Below the pieces are notes generated by a model. The model was not told where the DNA came from and did no database searches. It saw only the letters and a list, made by a program, of their open reading frames with translations. Of a stretch of 36,913 nt of DNA, positions 33,001 through 35,620 are shown piece by piece; position 1 is the first letter of the stretch; each line of letters starts with the position of its first letter. Origin of the DNA: Branchiostoma floridae (Eukaryota > Chordata > Leptocardii > Amphioxiformes > Branchiostomatidae); contig NW_023365705.1 in assembly GCF_000003815.2 (NCBI RefSeq), forward strand, positions 54,903-91,815. Reading direction: 5' to 3'. A program made the translations under genes and the position numbers.

Positions 33001-35104
33001 GAAAATGGTACGGTGTCGGCGGAGCATTTCCTCGTATCGTTTGTAAGTTTACTACTCGCTCCTCCAAAGTACCAAACTAGATCATCAGTTTTCGTTGTAA
33101 GTTCTTTGTAAATAAGTAAAAATCTACTACTAGCTTGGTATCGCTGCGTCAAAAATGTTTGTTTACACAAAATATGTTGTTTACGCTGTGCAAATCCTGG
33201 GCTCTGTAATGAGGAAACGCACGTCGTGCGACTTTCGGTTATAATGAGGAATTGTACGCCCGACCTCGCAAAGCATTGTGCGTTGCAAAATAGCGGCAGA
33301 TGTTCCAATCTACCGCTGTAAACTCCTGTTTAGTGAACCCCATTTCTGGTTACCANNNNNNNNNNNNNNNNNNNNNNNNNNNNNNNNNNNNNNNNNNNNN
33401 NNNNNNNNNNNNNNNNNNNNNNNNNNNNNNNNNNNNNNNNNNNNNNNNNNNNNNNNNNNNNNNNNNNNNNNNNNNNNNNNNNNNNNNNNNNNNNNNNNNN
33501 NNNNNNNNNNNNNNNNNNNNNNNNNNNNNNNNNNNNNNNNNNNNNNNNNNNNNNNNNNNNNNNNNNNNNNNNNNNNNNNNNNNNNNNNNNNNNNNNNNNN
33601 NNNNNNNNNNNNNNNNNNNNNNNNNNNNNNNNNNNNNNNNNNNNNNNNNNNNNNNNNNNNNNNNNNNNNNNNNNNNNNNNNNNNNNNNNNNNNNNNNNNN
33701 NNNNNNNNNNNNNNNNNNNNNNNNNNNNNNNNNNNNNNNNNNNNNNNNNNNNNNNNNNNNNNNNNNNNNNNNNNNNNNNNNNNNNNNNNNNNNNNNNNNN
33801 NNNNNGACAAAAAGGCAAGTTGTCTTTTGTTAATACAGAGCAAGAGACGAAAATGATGATAAGGGCTAGAAAATTCTTTAGGCAAATTGAAGGTTGGGTG
33901 TCCTGTAATCAAGAAAAGGAAGGTTGAGTGTTATTTAAATGAGTTTAAAAAGTATCGGAAAACCCTATGTGGGCCATTCTTCAGTAACCTGTTATTAATG
34001 AAAGCGCCACTACATGGTGCAACAAGAAGTAAGGTGGCCATCAACATCTTAAGACACAGTTCTAATGCACTTGAAGACACCATCTGGTATATCATCTGTT
34101 GTTCCTTTCACATCAATGTTCTGTCTTGGAGGCAGCTTGCCTGAAGCCTATGTCCTGCACAGCACAGCATAGGAATCCAAATCACAGCGTAGGGGCCCAA
34201 ATCACAGCATAGGGGATCCAAATCACAGCATTTGGGATCCAAATCACAGCATATGGGATCTAAATCACAGCATAGGGGATCCAAATCGCAGCATTGGGAT
34301 CCAAATCACAGCATAGGGGGCCCAAATCACAGCATAGGGGATCCAAATCACAGCATAGGGGATCCAAATCACAGCATAGGGGATCCAAATCACAGCATTT
34401 GGGATCCAAATCACAGCATATGGGATCTAAATCACAACATAGGGGATCCAAATCACAGCATAGGGGATCCAAATCACAGCATTTGGGATCCAAATCACAG
34501 CATAGGGGATCTAAATCACAACATAGGGGATCCAAATCACAGCATAGGGGATCCAAATCACAGCGTAGGGGCCCAAATCACAGCATTTGGGATCCAAATC
34601 ACAGCATTTGGGATCCAAATCACAACATAGGGGATCTAAATCACAACATAGGGGATCCAAATCACAGCATAGGGGATCCAAATCACAGCATTTGGGATCC
34701 AAATCACAGCATAGGGGATCTAAATCACAGCATAGGGGATCTAAATCACAGCATAGGGGATCCGAATCACATCATACGGGATCCAAATCACAGCATAAGA
34801 GCCCCCTATTCTGAAAATGGCGAGAACACTGCTGGTAAAGCTGTTAGGAATTAGTGGCTTTACTAAAAGTTTTATATTTTCTTTATTTCTTGCAGAAACT
34901 GATCATGTCTGAGACGTCTATCTTCGACGTGCTGCCGAGTTTTTTCTACCACACGAACCGCGTGGTGCGCATGGCGGCGCTGGAGGTGTATGTGCGGAGA
35001 GCGTACATCGCGTATGAGGTCATGAGTCTACAACACCACCAGCTGTCTGACGAGACATGCGCTGTCGAGTTTCAGTTCATGCTGCCCGCCTCGCACCCCA
35101 ACAG
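19..35104 (+). CDS. ACACA: Acetyl-CoA carboxylase, partial multi-exon gene (end of biotin carboxylase to central region)
   Basis: This is the animal multidomain acetyl-CoA carboxylase, which carboxylates acetyl-CoA to malonyl-CoA for fatty-acid synthesis. Sixteen coding exons are visible: 19-78, 273-364, 808-877, 1284-1412 (runs into N), 1906-2056, 3188-3258, 3732-3872, 4221-4349, 4765-4924, 5324-5401, 5703-5891, 6475-6664, 8066-8154, 9751-9900, 20848-20961 and 34896-35104. Their translation follows the order of vertebrate ACC1/ACC2: the VEHPCTEM segment of the ATP-grasp fold, the biotin carboxylase C-terminal part ([14 protein letters not shown]), the biotinyl motif EVMKM, then the central domain ([26 protein letters not shown]). 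All exon phases agree where neighbours are visible. The start, some sequence in the N gaps and the carboxyltransferase domain are missing. Invertebrates usually have one ACC, so the choice between the ACACA and ACACB names is by convention. Two antisense genes lie in one of its introns. Confidence 0.96.
273..364 (+). CDS. ACACA: ACC exon: biotin carboxylase, [14 protein letters not shown]
   Basis: The acceptor AG is at 271-272 and the donor GTGAGT at 365. The exon encodes [20 protein letters not shown] and then [10 protein letters not shown], directly continuous with the previous exon in vertebrate ACC. It has 92 bases and ends in phase 2. Confidence 0.93.
808..877 (+). CDS. ACACA: ACC exon: biotin carboxylase, [20 protein letters not shown]
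   Basis: Acceptor CCTCCAG is followed by 70 bases and donor GTAACT at 878. The phase-2 join restores the reading frame. The segment [17 protein letters not shown] is the invariant core preceding the GFKPSSG loop of biotin carboxylase. Confidence 0.92.
1284..1412 (+). CDS. ACACA: ACC exon: biotin carboxylase C-terminal part, truncated by gap
   Basis: This exon encodes [20 protein letters not shown] and continues through [20 protein letters not shown] to GHC, where the N gap at 1413 begins. It is the only one of three adjacent copies (973, 1138, 1284) that stays open, so it is taken as the functional exon. The missing end should carry the short segment that normally precedes NMVxALKELS. Confidence 0.9.
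1413..1684. other. Assembly gap (272 N)
   Basis: This run of N interrupts the ACC exon that begins at 1284. The missing part is the end of that exon and the start of the next intron. Confidence 0.99.
1906..2056 (+). CDS. ACACA: ACC exon: [20 protein letters not shown]
   Basis: Acceptor TTCCCAG at 1899-1905 and donor GTAGAT after 2056 bound 151 bases. They encode the end of biotin carboxylase and the linker through [11 protein letters not shown] to [13 protein letters not shown]. Degenerate copies of its middle lie upstream (about 1720-1740 and 1810-1844) and copies of its 3' half lie downstream (2144-2211, 2299-2356). Confidence 0.94.
2144..2356 (+). repeat. Two tandem partial copies (echoes) of the preceding ACC exon
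   Basis: The last ~65 bases of exon 1906-2056 are repeated at 2144-2211, nearly intact and including a GTAAAT donor. They appear again at 2299-2356 with an internal deletion and several substitutions. Intervening intron text (CTGATAAGATCTGTATGAAT) is duplicated as well, so the repeat unit spans exon and intron. Confidence 0.9.
2377..2934. other. Assembly gap (558 N), probably hides an ACC exon
   Basis: Vertebrate ACC has about 60 residues between the LIAEKVQ end of the previous exon and the VTRQSP start of the next. No sequence for them is visible from 2057 to 3187, so the exon or exons most likely lie in this gap. Confidence 0.85.
2935..3058 (+). mobile_element. Probable 3' tail of a non-LTR retrotransposon or SINE
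   Basis: The sequence ends in AATAAAG followed by short ACTTG-type repeats (GACTTGACTTGACC at about 3044-3057), as many non-LTR elements do. No coding part is visible because the gap begins just upstream. This is a weak call based only on tail structure. Confidence 0.35.
3188..3258 (+). CDS. ACACA: ACC exon: [20 protein letters not shown]
   Basis: Acceptor CCCTCCAG and donor GTAGCG bound 71 bases. The encoded segment ends in EVDVHR in the ACC biotin-carboxylase/transferase-interaction region preceding LSDGGLLLS. It starts in phase 0 and ends in phase 2. Confidence 0.93.
3732..3872 (+). CDS. ACACA: ACC exon: [20 protein letters not shown]
   Basis: The exon is 141 bases, from acceptor CCCCCCAG to donor GTGAGC. 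It encodes [20 protein letters not shown], then a segment ending [12 protein letters not shown], the conserved approach to the biotin-carrier domain. A decayed copy of its first ~25 bases with acceptor lies just upstream at about 3672-3700. Confidence 0.94.
4221..4349 (+). CDS. ACACA: ACC exon: biotin carboxyl carrier domain with EVMKM
   Basis: This 129-base exon encodes [20 protein letters not shown] and then [20 protein letters not shown]. The biotin-accepting lysine of EVMKM is codon 4312-4314. The order E-V-M-K-M is the animal ACC biotinyl motif. A copy of the exon's last ~28 bases plus its donor recurs at 4421-4448. Confidence 0.97.
4765..4924 (+). CDS. ACACA: ACC exon: [20 protein letters not shown]
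   Basis: Acceptor TCTAG and donor GTGAGT bound 160 bases. They encode the end of the biotin-carrier domain and the [11 protein letters not shown] segment through GEKINL. The 3' two thirds, with donor and some intron, is tandemly duplicated at 4973-5103. Confidence 0.94.
4827..5103 (+). repeat. Tandem duplication of ACC exon 3' part plus donor, period 146 bp
   Basis: Bases 4827 onward (CCTTAGATGACCCC) recur from 4973 with only a few mismatches. The copy covers the exon end, the GTGAGTCCGCTAACCTTTAC donor region and adjacent intron. The second copy lacks a preceding acceptor of its own. Confidence 0.93.
5324..5401 (+). CDS. ACACA: ACC exon: [20 protein letters not shown]
   Basis: Acceptor GTCCAG and donor GTATGC bound 78 bases (26 codons, phase 0 both ends). 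The encoded YCLPNPYF matches the YCLPDPFF-type motif after the biotin-carrier domain of animal ACC. Confidence 0.93.
5703..5891 (+). CDS. ACACA: ACC exon: central domain, [20 protein letters not shown]
   Basis: This 189-base exon, phase 0 at both ends, encodes a segment through SGRIPVQVE and [16 protein letters not shown], close to vertebrate ACC. A partial copy starting at the IPVQVE codons lies immediately downstream at 5940-6041. Confidence 0.95.
5940..6041 (+). repeat. Partial tandem copy of the preceding ACC exon
   Basis: The copy carries the codons for [17 protein letters not shown] and runs through a slightly altered QFPSQQ end with a GTGAAT donor. It includes small indels near its 3' end. 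A shorter fragment (GTCCCTGTACAGGTAAC) follows at about 6087-6103. Confidence 0.9.
6294..6474 (+). repeat. Array of four partial copies of the next ACC exon's start, each with an acceptor
   Basis: AG followed by (A/G)T(C/T)GCGACAGTGAT occurs with unit starts at 6294, 6332, 6392 and 6432, before the real exon at 6475. Spacings are 38, 60, 40 and 43 bases. Reading from the first copy in the exon's frame meets a stop after about 16 codons. Confidence 0.9.
6475..6664 (+). CDS. ACACA: ACC exon: central domain, [20 protein letters not shown]
   Basis: This 190-base exon ends in phase 1 before GTAAGG. It encodes [20 protein letters not shown] and continues through [17 protein letters not shown] to TESQFQHG. 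It is preceded by a decoy-acceptor array and followed by a train of partial copies. This copy is taken as functional because it alone is complete and open from acceptor to donor. Confidence 0.94.
6720..7830 (+). repeat. Train of partial ACC exon copies decaying with distance
   Basis: Units begin at the CAGCGGGA-type sequence at 6793, 6932, 7068 and 7215 (spacings 139, 136, 147). Each carries about 80 exonic bases ending CATG/GTGAG plus intron text (GGAGCTGGGTTAGGTTTGAG). A fifth, shortened copy ends near 7395. Increasingly blurred copies follow at about 7480-7510, 7550-7595, 7635-7680 and 7770-7810. Confidence 0.88.
8066..8154 (+). CDS. ACACA: ACC exon: [20 protein letters not shown]
   Basis: Acceptor TGTGCAG is followed by 89 bases and donor GTGAGG. 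The first two bases complete the split glycine codon. The product segment, ending LANIFTHSQ, matches the vertebrate YDKCVFALREENK region. Confidence 0.94.
8536..8698 (+). repeat. Two older echoes of the ACC exon starting at 9751
   Basis: GCAGGTGTCTAAGATGAACC recurs at about 8536-8592 and 8651-8698, with more exonic sequence than the later array units. The first retains most of the codons for VIMLIDHLC with substitutions. Between them lies a telomere-like TTAGGG-rich patch at about 8588-8615. Confidence 0.85.
8699..9212. mobile_element. hAT-like non-autonomous DNA transposon with 8-bp target duplication
   Basis: Terminal inverted repeats TAGTGGTGCGTACCTAAA (left) and its complement (right end ...TTTAGGTACGCACCACTA) bound the element. 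It is flanked by direct repeats TGTGCGAG at 8691-8698 and 9213-9220. Inner sub-repeats contain GTCCGGACCTGAAT-type palindromic words. No transposase is visible. An N run (8954-9053) lies inside. The 8-bp duplication and TAG start fit hAT elements. Confidence 0.85.
8954..9053. other. Assembly gap (100 N)
   Basis: A 100-base N run inside the hAT-like element. Its exactly round length suggests a placeholder gap of unknown true size. Confidence 0.99.
9285..9750 (+). repeat. Minisatellite made of the next ACC exon's first bases with splice acceptor (11 units)
   Basis: Unit starts are 9285, 9331, 9377, 9423, 9469, 9515, 9551, 9587, 9623, 9659 and 9705. Seven units are 46 bases and four are 36, exactly filling 466 bases up to the real exon at 9751. 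Each unit begins with exonic GTG(T/G)CTAAGATGAACCA and all but one (CAGATGATTACAG type at 9468) end in TATAATTGCAG. All eleven read into a stop in the exon's frame. Confidence 0.95.
9751..9900 (+). CDS. ACACA: ACC exon: [20 protein letters not shown]
   Basis: This 150-base exon, phase 0 at both ends, encodes [20 protein letters not shown] and continues to SKVALRARQ before GTAGGA. It matches the vertebrate LLVTMLIDQLCGRDP-type segment. Its acceptor is the twelfth in a row of near-identical acceptors. Confidence 0.95.
9901..11042. other. ACC intron, no gene seen
   Basis: This is AT-rich intron. A short ATGATG microsatellite (about 10399-10421) is the only clear structure. The open frames here lack domains and splice logic. 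Confidence 0.7.
11043..11734 (-). CDS. FReD exon of the nested membrane protein
   Basis: On the minus strand the acceptor TTACTTGCAG precedes AC-TGC-CAG, and the frame runs 229 codons to TAA at 11043-11045. Core FReD landmarks are present: [34 protein letters not shown], and the DQD calcium-site-like aspartates followed by [10 protein letters not shown]. About 30 residues beyond the MKIRP end form an extra tail, less conserved. Confidence 0.9.
11043..13848 (-). CDS. Type II transmembrane fibrinogen-related (FReD) protein, nested in ACC intron
   Basis: Three minus-strand exons join in frame: 13648-13848 (67 codons, ATG at 13848), 12991-13126 and 11043-11734. The total is about 342 residues. 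The first exon gives a short cytosolic tail and a membrane anchor at about residues 27-51 ([20 protein letters not shown]). The second is a charged, Gly/Lys/Asp-rich stalk. The third is a complete fibrinogen C-terminal domain beginning [10 protein letters not shown], with [22 protein letters not shown] and a C-terminal MKIRP. Such proteins (FIBCD1-like or ficolin-like) usually bind acetylated or microbial ligands at the cell surface. The canonical Asn-Cys that precedes the ligand pocket is not seen. Further small exons could exist. A LINE fragment sits in its second intron. Confidence 0.82.
11934..12130 (-). repeat. tRNA-derived SINE-like repeat (minus strand)
   Basis: On the minus strand, GCTGGGTTCAAATCCTGCC (around 12058-12076) matches a tRNA/SINE B-box. 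It is followed by tail text GCCCTTGGGATTTGGCAC and a T- and C-rich stretch as in many deuterostome SINEs. The exact ends are not resolved. Confidence 0.5.
12285..12360 (+). repeat. SINE 3' fragment shared with 14450-14540
   Basis: The words ATAGGAC, ACACCTTGAGCAT, TAAAG and CACCACACTTA occur in the same order at 14458-14531. This marks two copies of a dispersed repeat in the same ACC intron. Confidence 0.55.
12390..12925 (+). mobile_element. 3' end of a non-LTR retrotransposon (CR1/L2-like), with TTGA-repeat tail
   Basis: The plus frame reads [38 protein letters not shown] and, near its end, [20 protein letters not shown] before a stop at about 12703. This is the terminal reverse-transcriptase-polyprotein segment of CR1/L2-group LINEs. 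About 200 bases of 3' UTR end in TTGATTGATTGATTGATTGA near 12907-12925. It is 5'-truncated and dead. It sits in a FReD intron, antisense to that gene. Confidence 0.85.
12991..13126 (-). CDS. Stalk exon of the nested FReD protein
   Basis: The minus-strand acceptor (CTGCTTTCAG) is followed by 136 bases encoding [20 protein letters not shown] and a Lys/Ser-rich run. A donor choice is open: ACAG/GTTGTG at 12991, or three bases further at GTGAGA. Both keep the frame into DCQDLYQ or YCQDLYQ. Confidence 0.65.
13300..13572 (+). repeat. tRNA-derived SINE-like repeat
   Basis: GTGAGTTTGATCCCCGACCG (about 13325) resembles a pol III B-box. It is followed by a body containing CAGTGGACTAAGCCCCTGCT and an end reading CGTGTGAAGGGCTTTAAC. 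There is no coding signal. Family and ends are uncertain. Confidence 0.5.
13648..13848 (-). CDS. N-terminal/transmembrane exon of the nested FReD protein
   Basis: The exon starts with ATG at 13848 (context GAGCAATGGG) and ends in ATG before donor GTGAGT. It has 67 codons, phase 0. A hydrophobic run of about 25 residues follows a Lys/Arg-containing tail with no signal-peptide layout, which suggests type II topology. An upstream untranslated exon cannot be excluded. Confidence 0.78.
14285..14545 (+). repeat. tRNA-derived SINE-like repeat
   Basis: CCTGGGTTTGAATCCCCTGA (about 14338-14357) is a good B-box, with an A-box-like stretch ~45 bases upstream. The 3' part shares words with 12285-12360. 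Confidence 0.55.
14546..15478. other. ACC intron / GPCR 3' flank, little structure
   Basis: AT-rich sequence with a short repeat of GTGTAAATGTAGCAATGTAACT-like words at about 14645-14730 (three copies) and a CT run near 15286-15298. It probably includes the GPCR 3' UTR. I see no clear polyadenylation hexamer. Confidence 0.5.
15479..16819 (-). CDS. Class A GPCR, lysophospholipid/cannabinoid-like (MECA group), single exon
   Basis: The 446-residue uninterrupted frame has seven hydrophobic segments. The start at 16819 has a good context (ACAAAATGG). TM1 has [11 protein letters not shown]2 [11 protein letters not shown]4 ends MGWNC, TM7 is [13 protein letters not shown] followed by [10 protein letters not shown]. 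The GWNC...C loop pair, no TM3 cysteine and the DLRRE helix 8 resemble S1P/LPA (EDG) receptors and their melanocortin/cannabinoid relatives. Intracellular loop 3 has a Gly-rich repeat ([13 protein letters not shown]). The ligand is unknown. It is unusual in having DSY for DRY, no proline in the TM6 CWxP and NPIAT for NPxxY. It lies antisense in the ACC intron. Confidence 0.9.
   Translation of the reverse strand: MVEDGTNFGALLSCYWNHLQNKTVTYQQAHAACSAYEDAFELGTGLAIFYGLTGILIIAANISLLLGIICRRELHKPRFLYISNLAMADLLAGIALLYRSVGHRGYSTNYGFIWTFINVIIFTQLVSASALSLLSIDSYLAVRHPIFFHIHADSATLRALVPMAALWIVLCLFAFSPNMGWNCLDMQAIATDSANCPPYVYHPVAFVISFALIMLVFCSIMAFTNFSVLLKIRERRKTRLGQAGAMSENNPGPSGEGGGRSGEGGGQPVVQDEANRKFERSVHKARTVMLLVAMAMVLWLLLLLTVPMFCIIRKDLCPVGKGEEVFVCLNSLINPIATLIRTPDLRREIWRRLTAVRQVLVAVIRGNSVNPQEDQTGTGDATNLQEGPAHGEGQNSNTNSAPNKQPGMRNFEIYGLRRILHDQATVGQERYFYKRQAENLAVVETD
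16829..17290 (-). repeat. Four-copy tandem repeat upstream of the GPCR start (possible 5' UTR)
   Basis: Words such as CTGGTCAACTGCAGCTTGAA and CACTGCACCTGATCAAGAAGG recur near 16836, 16980, 17112 and 17248, about 130-145 bases apart and diverged. The array ends about 10 bases from the GPCR ATG, so it probably lies in or next to its leader. Confidence 0.75.
17542..17913 (-). promoter_or_regulatory. Cluster of three RFX X-box-like palindromes upstream of the GPCR
   Basis: GTCACCATGGCAAC at 17542-17555 and GTTTCCATGGTGAC at 17648-17661 both fit the 14-base RFX consensus (two GTNRCC half sites over AT). GTAACCATGGGTGAC at 17899-17913 fits with one extra central base. They lie 0.7-1.1 kb before the GPCR start on the template expected for its promoter. 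A role in its transcription is inferred. Confidence 0.45.
18443..18781. mobile_element. hAT-like MITE, 339 bp, with exact 8-bp target duplication
   Basis: The left end is CAGGGGTCTAGCCAGC and the right end read backward is CAGGGCTTTAGCCAGC. The flanking direct repeats are CCCAGTCC at 18435-18442 and 18782-18789. The CAGGG ends and 8-bp duplication are typical of hAT. Subterminal TGACGGA words occur in both orientations. Confidence 0.9.
18895..19790 (+). repeat. Degenerate tandem repeat block, ~100-390 bp units
   Basis: CACACAACC(ACA)GTCAGCTTCC recurs at 18927 and 19302. The segment with TTTTACAGATATTGCTGGAGACATG recurs at about 19138, 19520, 19645 and 19760, with ATTTGGAAA(G/T)AATTT before it. 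This is a two-level repeat with no coding signal. Confidence 0.75.
20111..20477. mobile_element. Harbinger-like MITE, 367 bp, TTA target duplication
   Basis: The left end is GGCCACACCAATTTAATTTC and the right end read backward is GGCCACACCAATTTAATTCC. The inverted match extends through CTTGGTTCACGGATT. TTA flanks both sides (20108-20110, 20478-20480), as for PIF/Harbinger elements. The interior is AT-rich without transposase. Confidence 0.88.
20848..20961 (+). CDS. ACACA: ACC exon: [20 protein letters not shown]
   Basis: This 114-base exon, phase 0 at both ends, encodes [20 protein letters not shown] and ends [12 protein letters not shown] before GTGAGA. Its pyrimidine tract is a TTTG microsatellite directly against the AG at 20846-20847. 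A copy of its last ~38 bases plus donor lies at about 21045-21100. Confidence 0.95.
21045..21100 (+). repeat. Echo of the end of the ACC exon 20848-20961 with its donor
   Basis: GGCCACCAGTTCTGCCCCGA, AACTTACAG and the GTGAGACCA donor region of the exon are repeated 105 bases downstream. GTGAGACCAC-like words continue to fade until about 21310. Confidence 0.9.
21940..22405 (+). repeat. 19-bp minisatellite (CTGTAACCTGACACCATTA), about 24 copies
   Basis: Near-perfect 19-base units alternate CATTA/CATGA and CCTG/CATG/GCTG variants, with a few longer units (ATGAAACACCATTAGTG). The array ends about 40 bases before the acceptor of the candidate cassette exon at 22448. Confidence 0.95.
22448..22510 (+). 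CDS. Candidate in-frame ACC cassette exon, 63 nt
   Basis: A long C/T-rich tract ending GTCCACTGCAG precedes 63 bases (21 codons, no stop) and then donor GAG/GTAACG. The island is GC-rich in AT-rich intron. Both neighbouring ACC exons join in phase 0, so insertion preserves the frame. It would add [20 protein letters not shown] plus E between ENLQ and KLIMSE. Vertebrate ACC as I know it has no residues here. It could be a lineage-specific alternative exon or a chance splice pair. Confidence 0.55.
23040..23975 (+). repeat. GC-rich satellite, ~105-bp unit with a 209-bp higher-order duplication
   Basis: Units share ATTACGTGCGCTTCTTCAAT, TTTTAGCGGTGT, CACGGAGCCAGGCCCGGCAA and CTCGCCCGCCCCGCCAGACT. 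ATTACGTGCG starts occur near 23088, 23185, 23298, 23411, 23516, 23621 and 23827. A longer unit carrying TCTCGGGGGAAGTGAAAGTT is present twice (about 23632-23760 and 23840-23970). Confidence 0.9.
24290..24716 (+). repeat. Copy A of a direct duplication (partner 28404-28856)
   Basis: Shared runs with copy B include GATAAACTGTTGTTTG, CGAGCCCGAGGC, TTACGGTGCACGAAAT, AATATGTGGGGCTT and GGCGATTGAAATGG, in the same order and orientation. Small indels separate the copies. Copy A has no long open frame. Confidence 0.88.
25127..26914. mobile_element. hAT-like DNA transposon, 1.79 kb, 8-bp target duplication
   Basis: The left end is CAGCGTTCCCGCCAGG and the right end CCTGGCGGGAACGCTG is its exact complement. 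Both are flanked by ACGATCGT (25119-25126, 26915-26922). CAG...CTG ends and 8-bp duplication indicate hAT. Near the left end is a GC-rich stretch with GGCGCGAGACGAGCGCCGCA. No transposase frame is recognisable, so it is non-autonomous or decayed. A CAGGGCTCTAGCGGCC sequence at about 25507 looks like the end of a second hAT element inside it. Confidence 0.9.
26180..26492 (+). promoter_or_regulatory. Promoter-like CCAAT-box cluster inside the hAT element, followed by a splice donor
   Basis: Five CCAAT/ATTGG motifs lie within ~140 bases (near 26238, 26277, 26294, 26311, 26363), with a TCACGTG E-box at about 26197. About 120 bases further is a strong donor, CAA/GTAAGTAT at 26487. This could be the element's old promoter and first exon. 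No downstream coding exon was identified. Confidence 0.4.
27060..28283. mobile_element. DNA transposon with ~140-bp inverted repeats and 9-bp target duplication, containing a LINE
   Basis: The left end TAACCTGGAATCCAGT and right end ACTGGATTCCAGGTTA match, and similarity continues for ~140 bases (to GGGAGTT near 27202 and from AACTCCC at 28140). CTTCTCGGT flanks both sides (27051-27059, 28284-28292). The 9-bp duplication resembles Mutator-type elements. The superfamily is not certain. The interior is a later LINE insertion. Confidence 0.85.
27245..28139. mobile_element. Non-LTR retrotransposon 3' end with inverted 5' part (twin-priming structure)
   Basis: The minus strand 27583-27245 encodes [20 protein letters not shown] and [20 protein letters not shown], an RT-downstream region of non-LTR elements. 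The plus strand from about 27650 encodes [16 protein letters not shown] and [19 protein letters not shown], the zinc-knuckle-like C-terminal end, to a stop near 28010. A 3' UTR follows with AATAAAGGCTATTACTATTA. The two parts belong to one polyprotein in head-to-head order, with the junction near 27600. Confidence 0.85.
28404..28856 (+). repeat. Copy B of a direct duplication (partner 24290-24716)
   Basis: This copy lies within a 222-codon open frame (28265-28933). It carries short extra segments relative to copy A. The frame begins inside the transposon's inverted repeat, and copy A is broken in the same frame, so I do not call a gene. Confidence 0.88.
29085..30050. repeat. Two copies of an AGGAGGTTA/CCTCCTTGGTC hairpin sequence
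   Basis: TGTCGGAGCAGGAGGTTAAT...AGCCTCCTTGGTCGAAGGAA at about 29102-29153 and GTCGGAGCAAGGAGGTTAAA...AACCTCCTTGGTCGGAGGAA at about 29994-30047 share stem and flanks. A related GACCAAGGAGGTTAAA occurs at 23995. This is likely a dispersed repeat end. A G run (29682-29696) and GT microsatellites lie between. Confidence 0.5.
30949..31438 (+). repeat. Direct tandem duplication, ~267 bp offset
   Basis: CGTCGG(A/C)AACACGGTACGTT starts both units (30949 and 31216). AAATGGATCATGAATGT and ATCGTGTCTCC(A/C)CCGACA are shared, and both end near CATCACTC. The copies are clearly diverged. There is no coding signal. Confidence 0.85.
32755..32845. promoter_or_regulatory. Promoter-like block: RFX X-box palindrome plus NRF1-like site
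   Basis: GTTGCCTAGGTAAC (32755-32768) is a perfect 14-base X-box. Within 30 bases follows GCGCGCATGCGTGC, close to the NRF1 site, and then CGCGTCATTC. Such combinations are common at animal ciliary-gene promoters. No associated gene is visible, though a gap begins 500 bases downstream. Confidence 0.4.
33356..33805. other. Assembly gap (450 N)
   Basis: A run of N within the 13.9-kb ACC intron. Any gene driven by the promoter-like block upstream could be partly hidden here. Confidence 0.99.
34163..34800 (+). repeat. 21-bp minisatellite (GGGGATCCAAATCACAGCAT + A), about 30 copies
   Basis: The unit is 21 bases, a multiple of three, and its variants (TTTGGGATCC, GGGGCCCAAAT, GGATCTAAAT) avoid stops. 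Several frames on both strands therefore stay open for 60-190 codons (GSKSQHR, DPNHSIG and, on the minus strand, DPLCCDL repeats). Nearly every unit has a GGATCC. It ends ~95 bases before an ACC exon. Confidence 0.96.
34896..35104 (+). CDS. ACACA: ACC exon: [20 protein letters not shown]
   Basis: Acceptor TTTCTTGCAG is followed by 209 bases ending in phase 2 before GTTTGT. The product contains [20 protein letters not shown] and ends [13 protein letters not shown], matching the vertebrate ACC central region. The following exon is beyond the window. An echo of GTGTATGTGCGGAG...GAGGTCATGAGT lies at about 35129-35175. Confidence 0.96.
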
Positions 35105-35128
35105 GTTTGTTTGTTTGTTTGTTTGTTG

Positions 35129-35175
35129 TGTATGTGCGGAGGGCGTACATGACGCGTACGAGGTCATGAGTTTGT
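35129..35175 (+). repeat. Echo of the middle of ACC exon 34896-35104
   Basis: GTGTATGTGCGGAGGGCGTA and GAGGTCATGAGTTT repeat exon bases from about 34986, with an indel that breaks the frame. The copy follows a TTTG microsatellite at the donor. Confidence 0.85.
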
Positions 35176-35271
35176 TGTTTTCTCAAGTCCATGTGCAAAA
35201 AGATTGTGTGTCTATACATGTATATATATCTATCTTAAATAGTGATTTTGCTGCGTAATAATTGCAGTCCA

Positions 35272-35620
35272 GCGCAGCAAACCTGCAAAAAAACATCCTT
35301 AAAAAATGGAAGATTTCTGCCACCTTCTTAATTATGTGATTCCAGTGGTTTGTCACATGTGCCTGGAAGTTTGTGCCATACCTCAGCTTCTTCATGAATG
35401 GCTATAATGGCCATAAAATATAAATGGCATAATAATTTGCCATCCTGCGCAGCAAACCTTCAAAAAAACAACTTAAAAAAATGGAAGATTTCTGCCACCT
35501 TCTTAACATGTGATTCCAGTGGTTTGTCACCTGTGCCTGGAAGTTTGTACCATACCTCAGCTTCTTCATGAATGGCTACAATGGCCGTAAATATTCAAAT
35601 GGCATAATTAATTATTTACG
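35272..35620 (+). repeat. Tandem duplication, 176-bp unit, two copies
   Basis: Both units start GCGCAGCAAACCT (35272 and 35448). They share ATGGAAGATTTCTGCCACCT, GTGATTCCAGTGGTTTGTCA and CTCAGCTTCTTCATGAATGG. Confidence 0.93.

Noticed and set aside
34163-34800. CRISPR array
   Set aside because: The 21-bp units are head to tail with no spacers and the genome is clearly animal.
34232-34854. Overlapping repeat-protein frames on both strands
   Set aside because: They are a consequence of a 21-bp stop-free repeat unit. No start context, splice logic or conserved domain supports translation.
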